From assembly GCA_030596225.1 (NCBI GenBank), contig JAUVKO010000021.1, positions 1 to 14,728 of the forward strand: 14,728 nucleotides of DNA, given 5' to 3'. This stretch comes from Fidelibacterota bacterium. GTDB lineage: Bacteria; Fidelibacterota; UBA8477; JABMPR01. The position numbers and the translations under genes are program-made. This document shows, one piece after another, positions 7,639 to 14,523 of the stretch; the first letter of the stretch is position 1, and each line of letters starts with the position of its first letter. Below the pieces are notes generated by a model, which searched no databases, had not been told where the DNA came from, and worked only from the letters and a program-made list of their open reading frames with translations.

Positions 7639-7732
7639 GTCATCCTTGAGCCGTGAGGCGAAGGATCTCTGTCCTAAGCCACAAGCAGCATTTATTAAAG
7701 AACACGGATCAAGATTCTTCACTCGGTTCCCT
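7639..7732. repeat. ~94-bp foldback repeat with imperfect terminal inverted arms
   Basis: The left arm contains a stem ATCCTT (7642-7647) with AAGGAT (7661-7666), inside which GCC (7650-7652) pairs with GGC (7657-7659) over a GTGA tetraloop. The right arm (about 7708-7732, AAGATTCTTCACTCGGTTCC), when reversed, reads GAACCGAGTGAAGAATCTT and resembles the left arm (GAGCC, then GCGAAGGATCT). About 40 bases lie between. It matches the general form of dispersed GTCAT-GAGC-CGAAG-ATCT repeats. It lies in the 170-bp gap between the GGGP synthase gene and xerD. Confidence 0.6.
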
Positions 7733-7754
7733 TGTTTAGAAAGACTAGCTTTAA

Positions 7755-7790
7755 TTTTTCAATCTTAAATGTTCAATCTTCAATCTTGAG
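7755..7790. repeat. TTCAATCTT short tandem-like repeat
   Basis: Three near-copies of TTCAATCTT occur in 36 bases. The last 17 bases (7772-7788) recur exactly in reverse orientation at 2190-2206. It lies immediately ahead of the xerD promoter/start region. Low complexity limits what can be concluded. Confidence 0.5.
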
Positions 7791-7791
7791 C

Positions 7792-7797
7792 TATATT
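7792..7797 (+). promoter_or_regulatory. candidate -10 (TATATT) for leaderless xerD
   Basis: TATATT ends 5 bases before the xerD ATG. With usual spacing, transcription would start at or next to the A of ATG, giving a leaderless message. That would fit the absence of any Shine-Dalgarno upstream. No good -35 is visible. Confidence 0.35.
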
Positions 7798-7802
7798 CCA
7801 CC

Positions 7803-8711
7803 ATGCCTCACGCTGAACACTATCTTCAGGATTTTCTTAATTATCTACGTATTGAGCGTAATTTAGCTAAGAATACTCAGGAAGCATATATGGATGATCT
7901 GGCTGATTTCTGGGCATTTTTACACGTTCACAAAACCCAGGATCCAGCCGAGGTTGACCATCGTTTACTCACTGATTATGCCCGGGACTTGAAGCAGCGA
8001 AAAATGGCAGAGACCAGTGTAGCCCGTCACTTTTCCTCATTGAGGGCATATTACAAATTTCTGATCATGGAAGGCTTTATTGAAAAAGATCCCACCCAAT
8101 TTCTGGATTCTCCCCGCTTACCGGCCAGTTTACCCAAGATCCTGAATGTTGAGGATATTGAACTCCTGCTCAATGCTATTGACATCGATTCACCTTTGGG
8201 GCTGAGGGACCGGGCACTTTTCGAGCTGATGTATGCTGCAGGAATGCGGGTCTCAGAGGTCTGTGATCTGACCATTGAGCAAATCCTCGTGGATGAAGAT
8301 CTTATTCTCGTAAGAGGTAAGGGTAACAAAGAACGTATCGTTCCTTTAGGTGGTGAGGCGAAAAAGTGGTTGTCAGAGTATCTGGAACATGGTCGACCAT
8401 CGCTAAAAAAGGGTTATTACAATGAAGGGATTCTATTTCTGAATAATCGTGGCAAACCACTACAGCGAAAGGGCATCTGGTTCATACTCAAAAAATTAGC
8501 TGAAAAAGCCGGTCTGAAAAAGCCGGTTAGTCCCCATACATTTCGACACTCTTTTGCAACTCATTTATTGGAGGGAGGGGCTGATCTCCGGATCGTTCAA
8601 GAAATGCTGGGACATGTGGATATATCTACTACTCAGATTTACACTCACCTGGACAGTTCTTATTTGAAGGAAGTCCATAGCAGTTTCCATCCGCGAGCAA
8701 GAAAACGTTAG
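7803..8711 (+). CDS. xerD: tyrosine recombinase XerD-like
   Basis: Xer recombinases resolve chromosome dimers at dif near the division septum. The 302-residue protein has an N-terminal SAM-like core-binding domain (about 5-90: LNYLRIERNLAKNTQEAY) and a C-terminal catalytic domain with the full set of active-site residues: R149 (AAGMRVSEV), K173 (RGKGNKER), H245 and R248 (HTFRH), H271 (LGHVDIS) and the nucleophile Y280 (TQIYTH). The sequence reads more like XerD than XerC, but the two are hard to separate without a tree; some lineages use one enzyme. There is no Shine-Dalgarno before ATG 7803. No dif-like site or integrase-associated cargo is next to it, so a housekeeping role is more likely than a mobile element. 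Confidence 0.93.
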   Translation: MPHAEHYLQDFLNYLRIERNLAKNTQEAYMDDLADFWAFLHVHKTQDPAEVDHRLLTDYARDLKQRKMAETSVARHFSSLRAYYKFLIMEGFIEKDPTQFLDSPRLPASLPKILNVEDIELLLNAIDIDSPLGLRDRALFELMYAAGMRVSEVCDLTIEQILVDEDLILVRGKGNKERIVPLGGEAKKWLSEYLEHGRPSLKKGYYNEGILFLNNRGKPLQRKGIWFILKKLAEKAGLKKPVSPHTFRHSFATHLLEGGADLRIVQEMLGHVDISTTQIYTHLDSSYLKEVHSSFHPRARKR

Positions 8712-8754
8712 GTGTTTAAAGTTCATCACCATTACTTATATTGAGATTAAACAC
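8712..8754. terminator. possible stem-loop at the 3' end of xerD
   Basis: GTGTTTAA (8712-8719), starting at the base after the xerD stop codon, is perfectly complementary to TTAAACAC (8747-8754) across a 27-base loop. The stem is weak and lacks a T-tract, so termination is uncertain. Confidence 0.25.
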
Positions 8755-8933
8755 AACGGTATTGATTCACGAATGACAATATGCTGTTTATCTCCATGAC
8801 TATGTAAATTCTGTATACATAAATGATGGAGTATGTACAGATAAATTTGAATACTCAGATAATGAAATATCATAAAGGTATAATAAACAATACATGTTGA
8901 CCCATTTTGTAGCATGGCACAATATTTGGCCTA

Positions 8934-8939
8934 TATAAT
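8934..8939 (+). promoter_or_regulatory. candidate -10 box (TATAAT)
   Basis: A perfect TATAAT lies 62 bases before the start at 9002, within AT-rich DNA. No good -35 lies 16-18 bases upstream; TTGACC at 8897-8902 is too far for this box, but stands 17 bases from a weaker CAATAT at 8920-8925. A second TATAAT occurs at 8879-8884. The region probably holds the promoter; the exact site is uncertain. Confidence 0.35.
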
Positions 8940-9001
8940 GATTCGGGTGAAAAATTAAAGAGATGTGTTAAATTCTTTCATTGCAATGAGCGGAGATAGT
9001 T

Positions 9002-9517
9002 ATGAGTATTAAAAAGTATTGGAGATCAACTAAGAAGGGAAGATCAATACTTGGATTAGAACCACTTATTATCTTTGCTGCCGCAGTGATTCTTTTCATT
9101 ATCTCTTCACGTAATGATTTTCTGGAAGTAATTTATAAATTTTCACGACAATATGAAGCATATGAAATTGATGAAATATTGACGATATCACTTTTTTTAA
9201 CCATAGCACTTACATTCCATTTAATTAGGAAGTGGCGTCATTTACTGAGCTTAAACAAAAAATTAGAAAATAAAAACGAAGAACTTCAAAACGCATTTAG
9301 TGAAATCAGGCAATTAAAGGGAATCATTTCAATTTGCACATCGTGTAAAAAAATTAGAGATGATAAAGGATTCTGGCAGCAAGTTGAGGTATACATAAGC
9401 AAATATACTAAAGCAGAATTTAGCCATGGACTCTGTCCCGATTGTTTTGAAGAATTGTATCCGGGATTGTCAGAGAAAATGGCAGATAGTTCGAAAAAAG
9501 ATTCTCCTGAAAAGTAA
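9002..9517 (+). CDS. small membrane protein with C-terminal CxxC/HxxCxxC domain
   Basis: Function unknown. The 171-residue protein has two likely membrane helices (about 20-36 and 58-76), a charged heptad-like stretch (80-106, LNKKLENKNEELQNAFSEI) that looks like a short coiled coil, and a compact C-terminal domain. That domain reads ISICTSCKKIRDDKGFW then FSHGLCPDC and ELYP, with C112, C115, H142, C145 and C148 as possible metal ligands. This motif is familiar to me as the C-terminal tail of many PAS-, GAF- or receiver-domain signalling proteins, where its role is not established. Here it is fused to membrane helices instead. GGAG (8992-8995) supports the ATG. Codons are visibly AT-richer than in neighbouring genes, and it stands alone between AT-rich gaps, so later acquisition is possible. 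Confidence 0.8.
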   Translation: MSIKKYWRSTKKGRSILGLEPLIIFAAAVILFIISSRNDFLEVIYKFSRQYEAYEIDEILTISLFLTIALTFHLIRKWRHLLSLNKKLENKNEELQNAFSEIRQLKGIISICTSCKKIRDDKGFWQQVEVYISKYTKAEFSHGLCPDCFEELYPGLSEKMADSSKKDSPEK

Positions 9518-9550
9518 CCCAAGCAATCCTTGAGTAGAATGGGTGACCTC

Positions 9551-9634
9551 TTATACCAACTACACCTCAAAACAATCTATGCATTCTTCATCTTTTGAAT
9601 TCATATAGACTCTTTTGAAGTACAATTGGTATTA
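9551..9634. mobile_element. 84-bp MITE-like foldback element
   Basis: The left arm (9551-9572, TTATACCAACTACACC then TCAAAA) and right arm (9613-9634, TTTTGAAGTAC then AATTGGTATTA) are inverted with 17 of 22 bases matching. The complementarity continues inward (CTATGCATTC against GAATTCATATAG), so nearly the whole element can fold back. Bases 9553-9596 recur at 14564-14607 with one mismatch in 44. No transposase is encoded. The features fit a non-autonomous miniature element or a REP-like palindrome; a flanking target duplication is not evident. Confidence 0.6.
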
Positions 9635-9734
9635 ACCGAATGTTGGTAAATCCCTTCTCCTGACAACACCGTTTATCTGATAACTCAGTTACTTAATTTT
9701 CCTCCCTCTTCTCCGATCACTAAAATCATATCCA

Positions 9735-9763
9735 TTGAATGTTACTTTAGCCTAAGCTAGATT
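9735..9763 (+). promoter_or_regulatory. candidate dgt promoter (TTGAAT-17-TAGATT), leaderless
   Basis: TTGAAT (9735-9740) and TAGATT (9758-9763) are 17 bases apart, each matching 4 of 6 consensus positions. The -10 ends 6 bases before the dgt ATG, so transcription would begin at about the start codon. dgt has no Shine-Dalgarno, which agrees. Confidence 0.45.
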
Positions 9764-9769
9764 GAATCA

Positions 9770-11011
9770 ATGAGTTTAAAGAATACATTCTACACAGACT
9801 GGGATCGTGAATCTTTAGGGGAACGCCACCTCCCGGAAAATGAGTACCGCAACGCTTTTGAGATCGATCGGGATCGCGTTATCCATTCAACAGCCTTTCG
9901 AAGATTACAGGGTAAGACTCAAGTCTATGTTACCGGTCAAAGTGATCAATATCGAACCCGGCTGACTCATTCTATTGAAGTGGCCCAGGTCGGACGTTCC
10001 ATTGTAAATTATTTGAATCGCCGATCTGAGTATCTCCAAGTTGGTTTTCAGATCGATGATGCCTTGGTAGAGGCTGCTTGTCTGGCCCATGATCTGGGGA
10101 ACCCGCCTATTGGACACAAAGGCGAATCCCGTCTGAATGAATTGATGGATCCATGGGGTGGTTTTGAGGGCAATGCTCAGTCACTGCGTATTCTTACCGA
10201 TATTGTAAGAGGTGATCGTCGGGGAATTGGTCAGGGGGGCATGCAGCCGACCCGGGCGTTTTTAGATAGTGTCTTAAAATACAAGATCGTTGGCAAGGCA
10301 AATGCAAGGAATGGAGCCAAATTTCTCTATCCTGAACAGCAGGAGGTCCTGTCCTGGGTTCATGAAAGTACAGAGTTAGACCAGCTTTGCCAGCAAGGTG
10401 TTAAGGTCCGATCCATAGAATGTGACATCATGGACCTGGCAGATGATATAGCCTACACAACCTCGGATCTATTTGATGGTGTGAAACAGAGTGTTCTGAC
10501 ACCGGAACAAGTACGGGAATTCTGGGAAATGGAGTATCCCGATGTAAGTGATATTATTAAAATGGATCTTGATCGAGTATTGAGAGGGCAATTCCCAATG
10601 TCGCGATTTGTAGCTGGCTTGATTGGTCGTTGGATCACATCAGTTAAGCTGTTATCCAATGAAAAACCACATATGCAAAGCTCCAGATATTCATTTGTTC
10701 TGAAAATGACCGAATCTGCCCAAGCCGAGCTTAAAGCGCTACGAGCTTTGAATTACACTTTGATCTATAACTCTGACTATGTCAAGATCCCTGAATCTGC
10801 GGGCGTAACGATTCTGGAAGAACTCTTTACTTACTACCGTGATGTTGTTGTGGGGAAGAGACCTGTCCTGGAGGGTTTGCCTCTACCAAGAGGTGTTGTG
10901 GAGGAGCAAAATCAGGCAATTCAAATGCGTTATGTATGTGACTGGATTGCTGGAATGACAGACAATTATGCCCTTCGCTTACACACTCATCTTAAAGTTC
11001 AATTGGTATAA
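9770..11011 (+). CDS. dgt: dGTP triphosphohydrolase-like HD-domain dNTPase
   Basis: Dgt-family enzymes cleave dNTPs to deoxynucleoside plus triphosphate and help control dNTP pools; specificity for dGTP versus other dNTPs cannot be read here. The 413-residue protein has the conserved start (AFEIDRDRVIHSTAFRRLQGKTQV) and the HD metal residues H67 (RLTHSIEVAQ), H107-D108 (LAHDLGNPPIGHKGE) and D225/D226 (DLADDIAY). Its length is typical of the short Dgt-like group rather than the ~500-residue E. coli form. The ATG lies 6 bases after a -10-like hexamer, without a Shine-Dalgarno. The last 20 bases overlap the convergent coaE gene, and the final codons (KVQLV, stop) fall in a sequence resembling the arm of the element at 9551-9634. 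Confidence 0.94.
   Translation: MSLKNTFYTDWDRESLGERHLPENEYRNAFEIDRDRVIHSTAFRRLQGKTQVYVTGQSDQYRTRLTHSIEVAQVGRSIVNYLNRRSEYLQVGFQIDDALVEAACLAHDLGNPPIGHKGESRLNELMDPWGGFEGNAQSLRILTDIVRGDRRGIGQGGMQPTRAFLDSVLKYKIVGKANARNGAKFLYPEQQEVLSWVHESTELDQLCQQGVKVRSIECDIMDLADDIAYTTSDLFDGVKQSVLTPEQVREFWEMEYPDVSDIIKMDLDRVLRGQFPMSRFVAGLIGRWITSVKLLSNEKPHMQSSRYSFVLKMTESAQAELKALRALNYTLIYNSDYVKIPESAGVTILEELFTYYRDVVVGKRPVLEGLPLPRGVVEEQNQAIQMRYVCDWIAGMTDNYALRLHTHLKVQLV
10990..11011. repeat. element-arm-like sequence in the dgt/coaE overlap
   Basis: Bases 10990-11011 (TCTTAAAGTTC then AATTGGTATAA) match the right arm of the foldback element (9613-9634) at 18 of 22 positions, in the same orientation. The sequence supplies the stop codons of both dgt (11009-11011) and, on the other strand, coaE (10994-10992). 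It may be chance or a residue of an element insertion that reset both 3' ends. Confidence 0.35.
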
Positions 11012-11594
11012 GTTGACGATACAGTTCATCTACTTGCACAATTAATTCATCTAAACTTCCATTGTTGTGGATAATATGATCAGCGCGATTGATCTTCTCC
11101 TCAATGGATAATTGCAGATTGTCTCTCCGCCTGAAATCCTCATCCGAGATTTGACTACGCTGGTTTACACGTGCCTTCCGAAAATTCAGATCTGCGGTAA
11201 CAACCAACACCATATTACAAATTTTATCAACACCGGCTTCAAATAGCAGGGGAGCATCAATAACGAATAATCGTTGTTTGTCCTCCTGGGCTGCTTTGAT
11301 CCGCGAAAGAGTGACCTTGTGAACCTCAGGATGTATCAAATTGTTAAGATATTGTTGATCTTCAGTCGAAGCAAAAGCTCGTTCAGCCAGAACATGGCGC
11401 TGTAATTTACCGGATTCATCCTGGATATCTGAACCAAATCTAATACTCAAATGTTTCAGGATATTTGGGTCATTTTGCAGAATCTCTTTTGCCAGATCAT
11501 CTGAATGAGAGACAACAGCGCCAAGTTCTGCCAATCTTTTGCCAACAGTACTCTTGCCGGAACCGATATTCCCTGTAACGCCGAGTACGAACAT
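10992..11594 (-). CDS. coaE: dephospho-CoA kinase
   Basis: CoaE phosphorylates the ribose 3'-OH of dephospho-CoA with ATP, the last step of CoA synthesis. The 200-residue length is typical. It has the P-loop GNIGSGKST (8-16), the substrate region SHSDDLAKEI, LIHPEV, DAPLLFEAG (113-121) and the C-terminal RADHIIHNNGS (170-180). The ATG at 11594 lies one base after the adk stop with no strong Shine-Dalgarno of its own, so it probably depends on coupling to adk. It is the last gene of the cdd-tdk-nupC-adk-coaE operon and overlaps dgt tail to tail by 20 bases. Confidence 0.96.
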   Translation of the reverse strand: MFVLGVTGNIGSGKSTVGKRLAELGAVVSHSDDLAKEILQNDPNILKHLSIRFGSDIQDESGKLQRHVLAERAFASTEDQQYLNNLIHPEVHKVTLSRIKAAQEDKQRLFVIDAPLLFEAGVDKICNMVLVVTADLNFRKARVNQRSQISDEDFRRRDNLQLSIEEKINRADHIIHNNGSLDELIVQVDELYRQLIPIEL

Positions 11595-11595
11595 C

Positions 11596-12237
11596 TTATT
11601 TCATGACATTACGAATGCGCTGATAGATAGCTTGCACGTCTCCGGTACCATCAATGTGTCTTACCAAACCCTGTTGTTCATAATGATCAATTAAAGGTTT
11701 GGTCTGTTCCTGATATACTTTGAGGCGATTTTGGACGGTGACTTCAGTATCATCAGAACGATGGACCAGAGTGACTCCGTCATGGTCACAGATGCCTTCA
11801 GATTGTGGTGGATTGAAAATCAGGTTATAAATGTGTCCACATTCCGGACAAGTCCTGCGGGCGGTTAAGCGACGGATCAATTCTGCATCAGGAACTTCCA
11901 GAACCAGCACATGATCCAACTGTAGATTCATATTTTTTAGAAGTCCATCAAATCCATCTGCTTGGGGGCAAGTTCTGGGGAAACCATCCAGAATGTAACC
12001 GGCATCTAATTCAGGTTTATTAAATTCTACTTCAACCATATCCAGGACAAGAGAATCAGGTACCAGATCCCCGGCATCCATATAGGTCTGGGCTTTATCG
12101 CCCAATGCTGTCGCTTGACGACGATTCTCTCGCAGGAGATCACCGGTGGATAGTTGTAGTATGTGATAATCTTTTACGATTAATTTGGCCTGTGTTCCCT
12201 TACCTGCTCCGGGGGGTCCTAACAATATGATACGCAT
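11596..12237 (-). CDS. adk: adenylate kinase, zinc-LID form
   Basis: Adk interconverts ATP + AMP and 2 ADP. The 213-residue protein has the P-loop GPPGAGKGT (7-15), TGDLLR (31-36), DGFPRT (84-89) and a long LID domain with a metal site: C130, C133, C150 and D153. This is the Cys3-Asp arrangement and spacing described for B. subtilis Adk, so the LID probably binds zinc. GGAG (12251-12248 on the minus strand) lies 10 bases before the ATG. The gene follows nupC by 66 bases and precedes coaE by one base. In many bacteria adk is in the ribosomal-protein operon next to secY or map; here it sits with nucleoside salvage genes. Confidence 0.97.
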   Translation of the reverse strand: MRIILLGPPGAGKGTQAKLIVKDYHILQLSTGDLLRENRRQATALGDKAQTYMDAGDLVPDSLVLDMVEVEFNKPELDAGYILDGFPRTCPQADGFDGLLKNMNLQLDHVLVLEVPDAELIRRLTARRTCPECGHIYNLIFNPPQSEGICDHDGVTLVHRSDDTEVTVQNRLKVYQEQTKPLIDHYEQQGLVRHIDGTGDVQAIYQRIRNVMK

Positions 12238-12250
12238 TTTATCGATTCTC

Positions 12251-12270
12251 CAATTTATAACAATTTATAA
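12251..12270. repeat. tandem duplicated decamer
   Basis: CAATTTATAA occurs twice in tandem (12251-12260 and 12261-12270) in the nupC-adk gap, directly upstream of the adk ribosome binding site on the minus strand. It probably reflects slippage; any regulatory role is unknown. Confidence 0.5.
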
Positions 12271-12303
12271 CAAATCTTATGCCGAACAAGTCTCTGTAGT
12301 TTA

Positions 12304-13521
12304 TTAAAGCATTATTCCGGCAATGGTGGCGGTGAGCCAGGAAGCCAGTGCTCCCCCGATCATGGCTTTAAAAGCCACCTGAGAAAGATCACCCCTTCGT
12401 TCCGGTGCCAATGAACCGATACCACCGATCTGGATGCCGATGGAGGCGAAGTTGGCAAAACCGCAAAGGGCGTAAGAGCTGATAATCATGGCTTTTTCAC
12501 TTAATTCGCCGGACATCTCCTGAAGGTGAGCGTAGGCAACTAGCTCAGTTAAAACGATCTTCTCGCCCATGAGCTGACCCACCGAAAAAGCATCAGCGTA
12601 GGGGATACCCATAAGAAAAGCGAGAGGGGAGAATATCCAGCCCAGAACCTGTTGAATACTTAGCCCAAACCAACCCAACCCATAATTTGCAGCTGCAACA
12701 AGGGCTACGATAGCAATGAGCATAGCACCTACGTTGGCCGCCAGTCTCATCCCATCGCTCGTGCCCCGGGCAATGGCTTCCATCACATTCCCCTTACTTT
12801 TAGGGATTTCTATTTCACGGTCACCCTGAGTTGGTGATTCCTCTACTTCAGGATAAATTATTTTTGCTATGACCAGAGCTGCCGGAGCGCTCATTAATGA
12901 AGCTGCCATAAGGTGACCTGCAATATTGGGGATGTCAGCCAACCATTTGGCGTAAATTGCTAAAACGCCACCAGCCATAGTAGCAAATCCACCAGTCATC
13001 ACTGCCATAAATTCACTCTTGGTCATGGTTTTTATATAAGGACGAATCAATAAAGGAGCTTCAGTTTGTCCCACGAAGATATTGCCGGAGGCAGAAAGGG
13101 TTTCGGAACCGCTAGTACCTAATGTTTTCTGCATTCCCTTGGCGATATACTTAACAATGAATTGCATTAGACCAAGATGATAAAGAATGGCCATGAAGGC
13201 TGAGAAAAAGATGATGGTAGGCAGGATTTGAAAGGCAAAAAAGAAACCAAGGCTGCCATCATTTCCAGGTCCGATAGCTAGGGCATTAAAGAGAAATTCC
13301 GCACCTGTATCAGAAAAGGAGAGGAGGCGTCTGATCCCACGGTCAAAAAACTGAAAAATAGGTTTCCCAATAGGAGTAGCTAGAATGAAAATGGCAAATA
13401 TAACCTGTAGCCCCAATCCCCAAAAAACTACTCGTTTATTAATTGCTTTACGGTTATTTGACATGAGATAGGCAATACCAAGAATGGCGGCAATACCTAG
13501 AAATCCTGTGAGTCTTTGCAT
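12304..13521 (-). CDS. nupC: concentrative nucleoside transporter (NupC/CNT family)
   Basis: A cation-coupled importer of nucleosides in the inner membrane. The 405-residue protein is hydrophobic with about 8-10 helical segments, starting with two near the N-terminus (about 5-20 and 32-50). CNT signatures are present: GQTEAPLLIRPY (about 150-161), TGGFATMAGGVLAIYA (175-190) and the substrate/ion region ALCGFANFASIGIQIGG near 350-367, followed by LAPERR. The ion (Na+ or H+) and the exact nucleosides cannot be decided. AGAGGA precedes the ATG, and the tdk stop lies 3 bases upstream. Between tdk and adk, its likely role is to feed thymidine, cytidine and related nucleosides to tdk and cdd. Confidence 0.94.
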   Translation of the reverse strand: MQRLTGFLGIAAILGIAYLMSNNRKAINKRVVFWGLGLQVIFAIFILATPIGKPIFQFFDRGIRRLLSFSDTGAEFLFNALAIGPGNDGSLGFFFAFQILPTIIFFSAFMAILYHLGLMQFIVKYIAKGMQKTLGTSGSETLSASGNIFVGQTEAPLLIRPYIKTMTKSEFMAVMTGGFATMAGGVLAIYAKWLADIPNIAGHLMAASLMSAPAALVIAKIIYPEVEESPTQGDREIEIPKSKGNVMEAIARGTSDGMRLAANVGAMLIAIVALVAAANYGLGWFGLSIQQVLGWIFSPLAFLMGIPYADAFSVGQLMGEKIVLTELVAYAHLQEMSGELSEKAMIISSYALCGFANFASIGIQIGGIGSLAPERRGDLSQVAFKAMIGGALASWLTATIAGIML

Positions 13522-13524
13522 TAT

Positions 13525-14088
13525 TTATTCCTCTGGTGCTTCGTAGCAGCTACGACACCTGGCTTCATAACTTTCAGCTTCACCCACGAGGATTTGATCT
13601 CCCTTATTGCTTAGACGTTGGGTGAATCCGGCCGGATTTCCACATACCACACAGATAGCCAGGTTTTTGGTTACATATTCAGCATCGATAATTAATTCAG
13701 GCATAGGACCAAAAGGCTTAGCCCGAAAATCTTTTTCCAATCCGGCAACGATGACTCGTTTTTTTTGTCGAGCCAGGATTCGACATACTTCAACAATTTC
13801 ATTGTCAAAAAATTGCGCCTCATCAATTCCCACAACTTGTACATGCTTGGCCAGGGTTAGAATTTCTCTGGCTGTCTTCACTCTTGTTGATTCAAGCTGC
13901 TGTTTACTGTGGGAAACGATATGATCCTCACTGAATCGACTATCAATATCCGGCTTGAAAATAGCTATATGTTGACGGGCGATCTGGGCTCGTCTGAGTC
14001 TTCTGATTAACTCTTCAGTTTTTCCACTGAACATGGATCCGGTGATAACCTCGATCCAACCGCTATGGTGGGGCGTCAAATGCTCCAT
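13525..14088 (-). CDS. tdk: thymidine kinase (type II)
   Basis: Tdk phosphorylates thymidine (and deoxyuridine) with ATP for salvage into dTMP. The 187-residue protein shows the P-loop GSMFSGKT (17-24), the catalytic DEAQFF with D89 and E90, DFRAKPFGPMPEL (120-132), and a structural zinc site C146/C149 and C178/C181. This is the tetrameric type II (TK1-like) enzyme, not the herpesviral type. A GAGGAG lies 12 bases before the ATG at 14088, a long spacing. It follows cdd by 45 bases and precedes nupC by 3, in a salvage operon. Confidence 0.96.
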   Translation of the reverse strand: MEHLTPHHSGWIEVITGSMFSGKTEELIRRLRRAQIARQHIAIFKPDIDSRFSEDHIVSHSKQQLESTRVKTAREILTLAKHVQVVGIDEAQFFDNEIVEVCRILARQKKRVIVAGLEKDFRAKPFGPMPELIIDAEYVTKNLAICVVCGNPAGFTQRLSNKGDQILVGEAESYEARCRSCYEAPEE

Positions 14089-14133
14089 AGTAATATTTTA
14101 CTCCTCAACCTGTTTATTGGGATCAACTCGTTC

Positions 14134-14523
14134 CTAGGAATCCAGATCCTGTTTACCGAAAGCTTTTGGAAGCAATTCGGAAGAACTGGTTTCTATGGTG
14201 TTTCCTTCTTTATCCACGATGGTGATCGGAATATCTCCACATAATTCCCAGATGACTTGACGGCAGGCTCCACATGGGCTTACACCATTCTCAGTTGCTA
14301 CAACCAGATGTTTGAAATGTCGCTCACCGGCTGCAATTGCAGTAAATAATGCTGTTCGCTCGGCACAAATGGTCAGGCTGTAACTGGCATTCTCAATATT
14401 GCAACCTTGATAGATTTTGCCACCATCTGTTTCAAGCGCTGCTCCTACCTGAAAATTAGAATATTTTGCATAAGCTCTCTTACGTGCTTGCTGGGCTTTC
14501 TCAATTAATATTTTCCGGTTCAT
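14134..14523 (-). CDS. cdd: cytidine deaminase
   Basis: Cdd converts cytidine and deoxycytidine to uridine and deoxyuridine. The 129-residue protein is the short tetrameric type with the catalytic zinc site C53-A54-E55 (CAE) and PCGACRQ (C84, C87), plus the nucleoside-binding NIENASYS stretch. AGGA lies 5 bases before the ATG at 14523. It is the first gene of the minus-strand operon, so the promoter should lie in 14524-14600, which is where the repeat at 14564 begins. The deoxyuridine it makes is a substrate for the adjacent tdk. Confidence 0.96.
   Translation of the reverse strand: MNRKILIEKAQQARKRAYAKYSNFQVGAALETDGGKIYQGCNIENASYSLTICAERTALFTAIAAGERHFKHLVVATENGVSPCGACRQVIWELCGDIPITIVDKEGNTIETSSSELLPKAFGKQDLDS

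Larger units (their letters stand above)
8712..9001. other. AT-rich intergenic region after xerD
   Basis: 290 bases without a gene, visibly richer in AT than the flanking coding DNA. It contains a stem-loop just after xerD (8712-8754) and a TATAAT hexamer at 8934-8939 that could serve the downstream gene. No repeat module like those in the other gaps was recognised. Confidence 0.5.
9518..9769. other. intergenic region with foldback element and dgt promoter
   Basis: 252 bases without a gene. They contain the foldback element at 9551-9634 and, at the right end, a promoter-like pair just before dgt. The intervening 9635-9734 shows nothing I recognise. Confidence 0.5.

Noticed and set aside
7803..8711. 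xerD as the integrase of a mobile island
   Set aside because: It has the length and motifs of housekeeping Xer enzymes, and no tRNA, attachment site repeats, excisionase or cargo genes adjoin it.
8915..8930. Sigma-54 promoter (TGGCAC...TTGGC) before the small membrane protein
   Set aside because: The -24 half is good, but the GC of the -12 element is one base out of the required spacing; AT-rich sigma-70-like boxes nearby are equally likely.
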